A DNA stretch of 64,000 nucleotides, taken from the NCBI GenBank assembly GCA_948567375.1, contig OX419758.1, positions 6,639,001 through 6,703,000 of the forward strand, in the 5' to 3' direction. This DNA is from Lunularia cruciata (Eukaryota; Streptophyta; Marchantiopsida; Lunulariales; Lunulariaceae). This document shows, piece after piece, positions 47,262-55,689 of the stretch. Made by a program: the position numbers and the translations under genes. The notes below the pieces were generated by a model that had not been told where the DNA came from, did no database searches, and worked only from the letters and a program-made list of their open reading frames with translations. Position 1 is the stretch's first letter. Each line of letters starts with the position of its first letter.

Positions 47262-47385
47262 GAAATAGTCATGCATATGAGAGTGTAGTATCCCTAACGA
47301 GGGAAAACAATATTACATTGAAGAAGTTCCAAGGTGAGCTATCTGAATCCTCGCAATTGGCTGGCAAACTTAATGGAGATTTTGG
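47262..47385 (+). ncRNA. Hairpin unit 3 (5' arm decayed)
   Basis: The 3' arm 47345-47380 is recognisable (TCCTCGCAATTGGCTGGCAA). The 5' side (near 47270-47306) retains only CATGCATATG and CGAGGGAAAA. Confidence 0.4.
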
Positions 47386-47504
47386 ATTCTTTTGTTGATT
47401 AGCTTTGGAACAAGTCTAACAGCAATCTTCAATACGTTCAAGTTTCAAGACAGTGTTTGCGGTCTACGACGTGCAATATAATGGACTCCGGAGAGGTTTT
47501 AACA

Positions 47505-47623
47505 ACAATTTCCATCTAGCATGCTAGCCGCTTGTGAGGAAAAGATATTCACATAGATTCTGATGAGATTCTGTGAGAACTATCAGAATTCTCGCAACCG
47601 GCTCGCAAGCTTGATTGACATTC
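47505..47623 (+). ncRNA. Hairpin unit 4
   Basis: 5' arm 47519-47540 is exactly consensus. 3' arm 47586-47623 reads TTCTCGCAACCGGCTCGCAA. Confidence 0.75.
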
Positions 47624-47694
47624 TTGAATTCTTTTGTCGGCCTGTCCAAGCCAGCGGACTGTAATTCTAGGTTCTTCCACTGACGTATTTCCAA

Positions 47695-47816
47695 GGGACT
47701 TTCATACAGCATGCTAGCCGCTTGTGAGGATATGAACATACTCGTTGAAGAGATCCGATCTCGAACAATGATTTCCAAATCCTCACATTCTGCTAGCAAG
47801 CTCTATGCAGATTCCC
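47695..47816 (+). ncRNA. Hairpin unit 5
   Basis: 5' arm 47709-47730 exact. 3' arm 47778-47815 reads TCCTCACATTCTGCTAGCAA. Confidence 0.78.
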
Positions 47817-47905
47817 TCCTTTACTGACTGTCCTGGTAATCTGAACTATGGTTACAACTGAATAGGGAAGATCTTCAAGTGCATATCCTGCAGTGATAGC
47901 CAATG

Positions 47906-48020
47906 TGAATCTTCATGGAGCATGCTAGCCGCTTGTGAGGACGACATATTAGTTGTTGAGGACATCAATGATTAATGCTCACAATTCTCGCAATCTGCTA
48001 GCAAGCTCGATGGACATTCC
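47906..48020 (+). ncRNA. Hairpin unit 6
   Basis: 5' arm 47920-47941 exact. 3' arm 47983-48020 matches consensus except TTCTCG. The lower stem (GAATCTTCATGGAGC with GCTCGATGGACATTC) pairs well, giving about 36 paired positions. Confidence 0.82.
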
Positions 48021-48134
48021 GTCGTGATCATCGAACTATCAATCTCATATTCATGTTATTCGCGCTTGCTAGCATTGTTGTCCATCGGATACTACACTGT
48101 AGTTTCTTTCGCGAACTCTGGAGATCCAGAGGGA

Positions 48135-48250
48135 AGATTCCTGATCGAGCACGCTAGCCGCTTGTGAGGGAAAAGGGTGACTACGTTGAGAGCTTCAATG
48201 GCGAATTACCAGAATGTACGCAATCAGTCTGCAAGCTTGATGGACATTCT
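48135..48250 (+). ncRNA. Hairpin unit 7
   Basis: 5' arm 48149-48170 has one change (CACGC). 3' arm 48212-48250 (TGTACGCAATCAGTCTGCAA) is moderately diverged. Confidence 0.7.
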
Positions 48251-48332
48251 TGCCTTATCTTGCCTCTGTTAGAATCTTCTTTTCAGACACTCCAAATAAG
48301 GACATCCAAATGGAACTGTGACGTATTTCTAG

Positions 48333-48447
48333 GGGAATTCCATGCAGCATGCTAGCCGCTTGTGAGGGAAGAGACATTATTCATCGGTCAAAATCCTTGA
48401 ATCATTTCAGATCCTCGCAATCTGCTAGCAAGCTCCATGGACATCCC
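48333..48447 (+). ncRNA. Hairpin unit 8
   Basis: 5' arm 48347-48368 exact. 3' arm 48411-48447 is exact in its core. The lower stem pairs TTCCATGCAGC with GCTCCATGGA. Confidence 0.82.
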
Positions 48448-48548
48448 ATCGTCTACGAGCTGATCTCCAGTCATTTGACAGTCAATTGAACCGGAATTAT
48501 AAGAAAACAGGGAAGATCGTCAACTGAATAGGCAGAGCCTGCCATTGT

Positions 48549-48666
48549 GGGGTTTTCATGCAGCATGCTAGCCGCTTGTGAGGGAAGGACTATCAGTTGT
48601 GAAGAGGTATCACCAATTGATGCTTCGAATCCTCGCAATCTGCTAGCAGGCTTCATGGGCATTCCA
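48549..48666 (+). ncRNA. Hairpin unit 9
   Basis: 5' arm 48563-48584 exact. 3' arm 48628-48665 is exact in its core. The upper stem pairs ATCAGTTG with CAATTGAT. Confidence 0.82.
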
Positions 48667-48766
48667 TTATCTGTGTATCGGGGGATTCTGCTTCCAAACA
48701 ATGACGTGAATATTCTGAACAAACTATATCGACTGTTCTGAACTAACTCTGGTGTACTTCAAATAG

Positions 48767-48880
48767 GAAATATCCATTCAGCATGCTAGCCGCTTGTGAG
48801 GAAAAGGCCATCAGTTGTCGAGGAATTCAACGATTACTGTCAGATCCTCGCAACCTGCTAGCAGCCTTGATGAAGATTGC
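48767..48880 (+). ncRNA. Hairpin unit 10
   Basis: 5' arm 48781-48802 exact. 3' arm 48844-48878 reads TCCTCGCAACCTGCTAGCAG. Confidence 0.8.
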
Positions 48881-49005
48881 ATCATCTATGGATATCCAAT
48901 CTCGCTTCTGGCCATTTTAAATGGCATTGTATGTCTTTAACAAATTAGACCCAAATTAATATCGTGGTACAACACCCCCGAAAAGGCGACCGTGGTACAA
49001 CACAG

Positions 49006-49122
49006 GAAGGTCTCATTCAGCATGCTAGCCGCTTGTGAGGGAAAACGCTATTACTTGTTGAAGAAAGTCAACAATACTGGTCGGTATCCTCGCAATCTGC
49101 TAGCAAGCTAGATGGACATTTC
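49006..49122 (+). ncRNA. Hairpin unit 11
   Basis: 5' arm 49020-49041 exact. 3' arm 49086-49120 exact in its core. The spacer before it is shared with the spacer before unit 12. Confidence 0.82.
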
Positions 49123-49219
49123 ATCATCTATGGATACCCGAAATCAGTTTCGGCCATTTCAATTGGCATTGTAAGTCTCCAACACATTAGACCCAAATTA
49201 ATATCTTGGTACAACACAG

Positions 49220-49343
49220 GAATGTCCCATTCAGCGTGCTAGCCGCTTGTGTGGGAAACGTTATCACCTGTTGAAAAGTGTCGACAAGAATTGGTACTGG
49301 GTCGGAATCTTCGCAATCTGCTAGCAGGCTTGATGGACAATCC
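49220..49343 (+). ncRNA. Hairpin unit 12
   Basis: 5' arm 49234-49255 has two changes (GCGTGC, TGTGTGGG). 3' arm 49306-49343 reads TCTTCGCAATCTGCTAGCAG. Confidence 0.75.
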
Positions 49344-49397
49344 GACGTCTTCCGATTCGCGCTTGGGGCTTCCGATTTGCCTGGGTTACTATAAGCG

Positions 49398-49514
49398 GGG
49401 ACCTCTGTTCAGCAAGGTAGCCGCTTGGGAGGGCAAGACCATTAGTTGCTGAATAGTTTCAGTTACTGATGTTCGCTATCCTCGCAATCCACTATCAGGC
49501 TTGATGAGTAATTT
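49398..49514 (+). ncRNA. Hairpin unit 13 (diverged)
   Basis: 5' arm 49412-49433 reads GCAAGGTAGCCGCTTGGGAG. 3' arm 49478-49514 reads TCCTCGCAATCCACTATCAG. Part of the change on each side weakens pairing. Confidence 0.6.
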
Positions 49515-49547
49515 TGAGGATCGTCGGATTTATATGTAACAAAGAAA

Positions 49548-49668
49548 GGAGATTTTCATTCAGCATGCTGCGCCGCTTGTGAGGAAAATGCCATTAGTCG
49601 TTGAAGAGATTCAACTATCTGATGATCAGATTCCTTGCAATCTACTAGCAAGCTTGTTGGAAATTTCT
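49548..49668 (+). ncRNA. Hairpin unit 14
   Basis: 5' arm 49563-49585 (GCATGCTGCGCCGCTTGTGA) has a one-base insertion and a change. 3' arm 49629-49666 reads TTCCTTGCAATCTACTAGCA. The upper stem (CGTTGAAGAGATTCAAC) is well formed. Confidence 0.68.
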
Positions 49669-49806
49669 GTGTCGGGGACTGATTAGTTGCATGCTTCCCA
49701 ATCCTTCCGCTCTTCAAAGCTAGTAAAACGTTTTTCGCTATCGAAAGGACAGAGGTCCCCTGTTGAAGGTTTGAAGTAAGTTTGAAGTTAGTTTGAAGTT
49801 TGGATG

Positions 49807-49924
49807 GGGATATTCATCGAGCATGCTAGCCGCTTGTGAGGGCTAATGCCATTAGCCTCTGAAGAGATTCATTGTCGGCTGATAAGAATCCTCGCAATCT
49901 GCTAGCAAGCTTGATGAAAATCTT
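49807..49924 (+). ncRNA. Hairpin unit 15
   Basis: 5' arm 49821-49842 exact. 3' arm 49887-49922 exact in its core. The lower stem pairs TTCATCGAGC with GCTTGATGAA, including one G-U pair that exists only on the plus strand. A short GTTTGAAGT repeat (about 49768-49800) lies just before it. Confidence 0.82.
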
Positions 49925-50007
49925 AATATCGGAAGTTTTTACTACCAAACCTTCGGGCTCCTTCCACGCAATAAATCCGAGAGACGATTTTCATGGACCA
50001 TTGACCG

Positions 50008-50105
50008 GCGGTTTTCACTCAGCATGTACCTGCTTGTGAGGAAATGGACAGTGAATCCTTCAGAGTAATCATGTCAATCCTGCTGGCAGGGTTGATGGAC
50101 ATTCA
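50008..50105 (+). ncRNA. Hairpin unit 16 (diverged)
   Basis: 5' arm 50022-50042 (GCATGTACCTGCTTGTGAGG) has a short deletion. 3' arm 50068-50104 contains GTCAATCCTGCTGGCAGG. Confidence 0.55.
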
Positions 50106-50192
50106 AGAATTGCGGGCTTTTCTAGAAGCTTACGGCTGCTACCGTATTGTATCTCTGTGAGATCTTCAACTAGGCATCGAAACCACTTCAGC

Positions 50193-50290
50193 ATGAAATT
50201 CCATGTAACATTCCCGCTTGTGAGGGAAGACCATTAGTTGTTGAAGGCATTCAATAATCATTCAGTCTTCACATTCACTATCGCCCATGA
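50193..50290 (+). ncRNA. Hairpin unit 17 (remnant)
   Basis: Only CCCGCTTGTGAGGGAAGACC (5' side, 50213-50232) and the GTTGTTGAAGGCATTCAA upper stem are preserved. The 3' side is hardly recognisable. Confidence 0.35.
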
Positions 50291-50322
50291 TCATCATCGC
50301 ATCAGTCTTCAAAGGTCTTATA

Positions 50323-50356
50323 GATATGACTATTCAAGTCCTTGAATAGTCATATC
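50323..50356. repeat. Perfect 16-bp-arm hairpin
   Basis: GATATGACTATTCAAG at 50323-50338 and its exact reverse complement at 50341-50356, separated by TC. It lies directly after the hairpin array. Confidence 0.93.
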
Positions 50357-50362
50357 AGTCAG

Positions 50363-50396
50363 AGTGAATGGACATGGGGATTCATGCCCATTCACT
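50363..50396. repeat. 14-bp-arm hairpin with one mismatch
   Basis: AGTGAATGGACATG (50363-50376) pairs with CATGCCCATTCACT (50383-50396) around GGGATT. It follows the previous hairpin by six bases; together they could form a terminator-like or processing structure at the end of the array transcript. Confidence 0.85.
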
Positions 50397-50952
50397 GCTG
50401 CTGACACTTTTCGTATTTTTGGGACAAAAATCAAACGCAAAAATCTTAGGTGCTGTCATATATGAGGATGTATGTTGCAGATACACAAACTTCAAATAAA
50501 GAAGTACGGAGTATCAGAATTATCGCTTGACAGGACCCATGCGGAAGGGAAACAGAATTCAATCAACTTCATCTCTGACGAAAAGGCTTCGTCTCCTTCC
50601 AGACTAAATGCTTATTGATTGCTGAAACTTGACCTGCTGCACGTGGGTCTCTCTTGCACACGAAGAGTTCGCTGGCGTCAGTAACTTAGCTTGTGACTCT
50701 GTACTTAAAGCTACATAGTTTGTATTGAACTCATGGAAGAATGAAACTTTCTTGGATCGGCACTAGATGAACCAGATATATATCCCTACTCTTTGTGGTG
50801 CCTTCACGGGACTACCAGGTGGTGTCGCTCCTCTCTTTCTCTGTCCCTAACATGTAAATTTTCAATCATCATAGCGTTTTGGTCCAGCTTGGTAAGATAA
50901 CCACAGGAGTGCAACAATTAGGCGTCCCCGCGAGGGCGGGCAAAAGCGAAAA
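50397..50952. other. Spacer between hairpins and tRNA gene
   Basis: Nothing recognised apart from a short AT-rich fold-back around 50415-50440 (ATTTTTGGGACAAAAAT). Confidence 0.4.
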
Positions 50953-51026
50953 TGTTTCCGTCCAGGTTCGAACTGGAGACCTTCAGTGTGTTAGACTGAC
51001 GTGATGACCAACTACACCACGGAAAC
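50953..51026 (-). tRNA. tRNA-Val (anticodon AAC)
   Basis: A 74-nt cloverleaf on the minus strand. The acceptor stem GTTTCCG pairs with CGGAAAC; the D arm starts GTGTAGTTGGTCATCAC; the anticodon stem TCAGT/ACTGA encloses CTAACAC with anticodon AAC; the T arm is TCCAG-TTCGAAC-CTGGA; the discriminator base is A. There is no intron, and the CCA is not encoded, as usual for nuclear genes. All stems are intact, so the gene looks functional. The internal A and B boxes (TGGTGTAGTTGG, GTTCGAACC) serve as its promoter. Confidence 0.96.
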
Positions 51027-52840
51027 AGACGGCTGATGGAAGTCAACAAAACTATCTGTCATTCTAAAGTACAAGGACCTGTCCTGTACCATCCAATACC
51101 ATTTCATTTTAGGGAAATAGCTTTCGATTCTTAATCCTGAGAAATTCTCCAGAGATAACACCATGGAATGCGGCCATCCTCATGTATCTCCGATTCTTTA
51201 GGAATTTTCAAGACTAGAAGAATGAATCTTCATAAACCATACTAAGATTTCTCATTATTTCTTGTCATTGAAAGTACTATATTATATGAATCATTCAACT
51301 TTGGAGTTCACCATGGTTCTTCCCTCCTATGGATATAGCTTTATGCAGTTCTAGTATATTTGGTGACCCGCTCGGTTTTGTGCATTCTCTTCGAGCTATG
51401 ATTAGTTAAAGTGAAAAGACAAACAAAGTATGGGATTTGGTAGTAAACCAAATTCCATACTACTGAACCAATTTTGTCCCACCGGTAGATCAACTCCACA
51501 CTAGAAGTAGTAACCATACCATCCTTACTCTTACAAATTTTGGAAGCTAATCAAAATACTAGAACTAGATCAACTCCCAATACAAATATCTTGCTGGTTG
51601 AAAACAAACGAGAGTGCATAATAAACTGAACCACCTCCAATATTGTGCTAGAAAAAGCCCCTATAGAACTAGTAGTTGACCACTATATGGTCTATCTTGC
51701 CTTCTATTCATATCTAACACATTTGCATTAGAAGCAATAGATAAGGTTTAAAGTGCCTCAAAAGTGTGAAAGACTAAGGAAGCTTGACTTGTCTACCAAT
51801 CTCTTCTCTTTGTGGATCTAACTCCAAGAGCATGTGTTGGATTCCTAATCATTGTAAGAAATGCATTACTTACAAAAATTTACACATAAAGTGAAGTAAT
51901 TCTTTTATCACCAATGTAAAATATGACAACCTCAACACCCAAATCCGATCCTCTAAGCTATAGCAATATTAGCAAAATCTTTGCTCAAATTGCTCAATTT
52001 CAGTAGCCATGCATCCATCAAAAGCAAGTGTAGTTATTGTATCCTTACCAAATTTGTGTCGTCTACGACCACCTTTATGACCTCATCCTACATAACTCAT
52101 GGTGACTTGACTTCTACCATAACAACCATACCATGTTATAAATTTGAGTATGAGTCAAAGCATCGGTCACGAGAGTGACCTAATCTTAACAATGGTCACA
52201 TTACCTTTAAGCTAGTTGTGGTGCTCTAGATGTGTTATACTCACTACCTTGAGTGCAGTTGCTTGTTGCAATTCCAACAAGCAACACCACCATTTGATGC
52301 TATTGACCAAAACATGAGAGTAGGAGTCTTTGTGCATTGTGCACTCTATTCATTCCATGAGGTCAAATTTGCTCATATTTCTCTCAAAAGAAACCACAAT
52401 GTGGTGTAATCTATTGCGCACTAGAAGAAGTAACTATTGTAAGTAAGGTTTCCATACCAAATCCAAATGTTACTAACCTCTACTCAACCATATTAAGCTC
52501 CATATGCTCTACCAAATTGAAGAAAATTGCCAAATTTAGCAAGGTTGCTCTTAATAAGGTGATATCATGTACCTTACATTATAGCTCTCTATCTAGTATC
52601 TGTACCAAAACTGGACAGCCTACGCCTTAGTCACTCCTTGATTGAAATTGGTAAACCATCTCTTGCAAGTGTATATTCAATGTAGGCTCTCTCATGGTTT
52701 CTGTTGGAACTCTTGCAAGCTCTTTAGCTTGTCAGTCTACACTCCTTGGTAGTTGTATCTTAAGCACTCAAAGAAGTCCATCATGTGGCTCAATCTTTGT
52801 TTTACACCACCTCTTGCAATCATGCCCCAACTCATAGTGA

Positions 52841-52948
52841 GACCATCTTCAACATCCATCATATAAGATGCACCAATACTACTAGAACTAAGACCATCTT
52901 CAACTAGTCCATCATATTAGATGCACTAATACTAATAGAACTAGAACT
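52841..52948. repeat. Tandem ~51-bp repeat, two copies
   Basis: GACCATCTTCAAC..TCCATCATAT.AGATGCAC.AATACTA.TAGAACTA occurs at 52841 and again at 52892. Confidence 0.8.
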
Positions 52949-53660
52949 TGTGTGTACTACTTGTTAACCTCTAGAAAATTAGGCCAAAATAATGAATATA
53001 TAGTTTGGAGACCAACATTATCTCCAAAATCAATCTCCACAAAGTGTGTTGCTTGAACTTATGTTCATAATCCATAGGTTATTCCTCCAAATGTTGGAAA
53101 TGTTAGCTACAAACAAGCCATGTCTCTAGCTAATAAGGCCTCTCTCCTTAAACCTATAAGTGAGGTGCAAGGAACATCACCCAAAATATGTTATACTCTA
53201 GGGTGTTCAAGAAAAATAGATGGAAAGGATTGGATCTAGGGTTCTATAAGGCAACTAAGAGATTCTTTATCTCTTGATTTTTTGCAAAGAGAAATAAAGT
53301 TTTTGAAGGTGTACAACTAAAGCTTTTTGAATGTGGACAAATTGTTTTGCTTCTTGATTGTTTGTCACAATAGTGAGACATGGAGAGAGAGAAAGAGGCA
53401 AGAGATTGAGTTGTTGTTAGTTACTAATAGGCACACAAAGGAGCCTTGTGATGTAAAATTTGGTTAAAATTGAATAAATCTCTTGTCAATCTTGTAATTT
53501 TCACTTCATTGCTTGCTCCAAGAGTTTTTCATGTTTTGGTATCTCTTTTCTGTTTTTCTTATTTCATTTCCATTCAACCAAGCTGATCTATCTATTGATA
53601 GTCGTTTGGTAAGAAGTATATTGGAACCAACAAGAATAACCTCTTCCATGCTATGAAGAG

Positions 53661-54109
53661 CATGAACAAAGTAAAATGTATAGTTACACCAACTATTAAA
53701 CTCTTCAATAAAATCGTCTAACACAATGTTACCCATTGAACTAGAATTATGTATAGGGCCTTTGAAGACCGCATACTCTTGTCCATGTCCTGTAACAAAA
53801 AAGTGGTAAAATAATATGAGCTCTCTATTTGATCAACTTCCATGTCAAACTCAAACCAAAATTAATATCTTCCATCATTAAGACATGAACAAAGTCAAAT
53901 GTATAGATTACACCAACTATTAAACTCATCAATAAAACCATCTAACACAATGTTACCCATTGAACTAGAATAATGTATGGGGCCTTTGAAGACAGCATAC
54001 TCTTGTCCATGTCCTATAACAACAATGAGGAAAAATAATATGAACTCTCTATTAGATCAACTTCCATGTCAAACTCAAACCAAAATTAATAGCTTCCATC
54101 ATTAAGACA
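53661..54109. repeat. Tandem 223-bp repeat, two copies
   Basis: Both copies contain CATGAACAAAGT, ACACAATGTTACCCATTGAA, GGGCCTTTGAAGAC and CTTCCATCATTAAGACAT, in the same order and orientation, starting at 53661 and 53884. Confidence 0.9.
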
Positions 54110-55689
54110 TAAAACTCTAGCTTATAAGATGTACCACTCCGCTTGAACCTTCTATGTATGAAAGCAAATTGCTCTTTGGAAACTCCTAAAAGCTCCATTG
54201 TACATGCACTCAAACACTATAATCTTCTCTCATTAACTTGTACCCCAAAAACTTATCACCTCTATTAATTTTTGAATCCACCAATATGTCAATAATATAT
54301 AACTTATGGGAGGGGGAGAGAGAAGTATATATAGCACATGATTATTTGGATGCATATCAGTTTCAATGATAGAAATAAATTTCATTCCATGCAACAACAC
54401 TATATCTCCACTGGCTAAGACATACAAACCACTCTCTACCTATAGAACAAATACATAATGCAATATACTATATAATATATTACATATACTACATTATATG
54501 ATACAATATATATTATGTATATTTTGTGCACTTCAAAGGAGATTGGGCAAACTTTAGGGAGGCAATATAAGGGTTTAAGGTTTAATTTATAACCCCCATT
54601 CTTTTATAGGATTACTTGTCCACCTAGTTTATAAGTTAATGAAGGGAAGACTATACAACTATGATCACCAATTTCTATCACCTCAATGATCCAAATGGTA
54701 ACCTCAAGAACCAAACACTACCTATTGATACCGCCTATAGGTTATCACTTCTTGCTCTATTAAAGAGAACATAGGTAGCTTGATTGATCATCACTTCAGA
54801 TTCATTATTGGTAGTACTAAGTATAGTAATACCCCAAATATCAAGGTGCCCCAATAGACATAATGTAAAAATAAGAAGCAAAGAAGGGAGTGGATCTAAC
54901 CATAAGAAGTTCAAACCATAACTTTCCAAGTCACAAATATCTTACCCAATTGATTTTATCACCATTTTGTATCTGAAATATTAGAATATAATATTAATAT
55001 TAAGTGAGTTTTACCTGAACAACAAGTAGATGTAGACTAGTTGGCTAGGGAGACTATTTAGGAGCCAAAGATGTAGGGTTGAAACTTAGATCTCTTGCAT
55101 AAATTATTCATGAGTGATTGTCTTTGACAATCTTCACTAAGAAATTGGCTAATTTGGAAAGTCTCATATGAGCGAGCTTGCTTGTTTGTTTTTTTAACAT
55201 GTAACCTCTTAAGCCCATTAGCTCTTGCGTCTTGTCACTCCAAAATCTCCACCAACTTCTCTGCATATTTGGTTGAATCCCTTACTCAAAGATGCACAAA
55301 CCTCTCATTTTAACCTTTTCCAAATCCAAATCCCTAATTTGAGTAGTGCACCTCTAAATCCATCAATCCCAAATCCTTCAATTTAACACAAAGATACCTC
55401 CATATTTGACTCTAACTTTGGATCTAATGCTAAATTTGCAAATACAATTCTAGAATTGAAGCTCCACTTACTCAGCTTAAGGCTTTTGTCTCTATTTTAC
55501 AATTTCATAATCTTGTCTAGAAAAGTCAAGAATGTTTTCACACACCATCTAAGAAATTGACAATTATTTTGTAAAATTTGACACTACTTGTACACAATCC
55601 ACTCAAAGTAACAAACTATCCAACAAATCTTTTGTAAAAAATTCTAATAAGTGAAGATACTACCCAACACCATCTCATCCATCTGGGCT

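Larger units (their letters stand above)
46500..50290 (+). repeat. Tandem array of about 17 hairpin units (miRNA-precursor-like)
   Basis: Units recur every 150-290 bases (one gap is 470). Each has a 5' arm with consensus TGCTAGCCGCTTGTGAGG and, 45-70 bases later, a 3' arm with consensus TCCTCGCAATCTGCTAGCA. The 22-nt arms pair at 18 Watson-Crick and one G-U position. Pairing continues below into CATGCAGC/GCTTGATG-type flanks and above through GTTGTTGAA/TTCAAC-type segments to a small terminal loop. Both arms are conserved while the sequence between units diverges, the pattern expected for miRNA and miRNA*. Several pairs are G-U only on the plus strand. No protein frame spans it. Confidence 0.85.
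51027..55689. other. AT-rich, repeat-derived stretch
   Basis: No intact gene. A hairpin lies at 51431-51461 (TATGGGATTTGGT/ACCAAATTCCATA). The composition and decayed frames resemble the neighbouring copia remnant, and part of this may be its 3' side on the minus strand. No LTR pair was found. Confidence 0.45.

Noticed and set aside
47524-47799. 91-codon minus-strand frame inside the array
   Set aside because: It runs across hairpin units and spacers, and its content follows the repeat sequence; no sign of protein coding.
46500-50290. CRISPR-like impression of the regularly spaced repeat array
   Set aside because: Units are ~150-290 bases apart, repeats are imperfect, each unit is a self-pairing hairpin with two arms, and the surrounding genes are plant nuclear genes. 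No cas genes are present.
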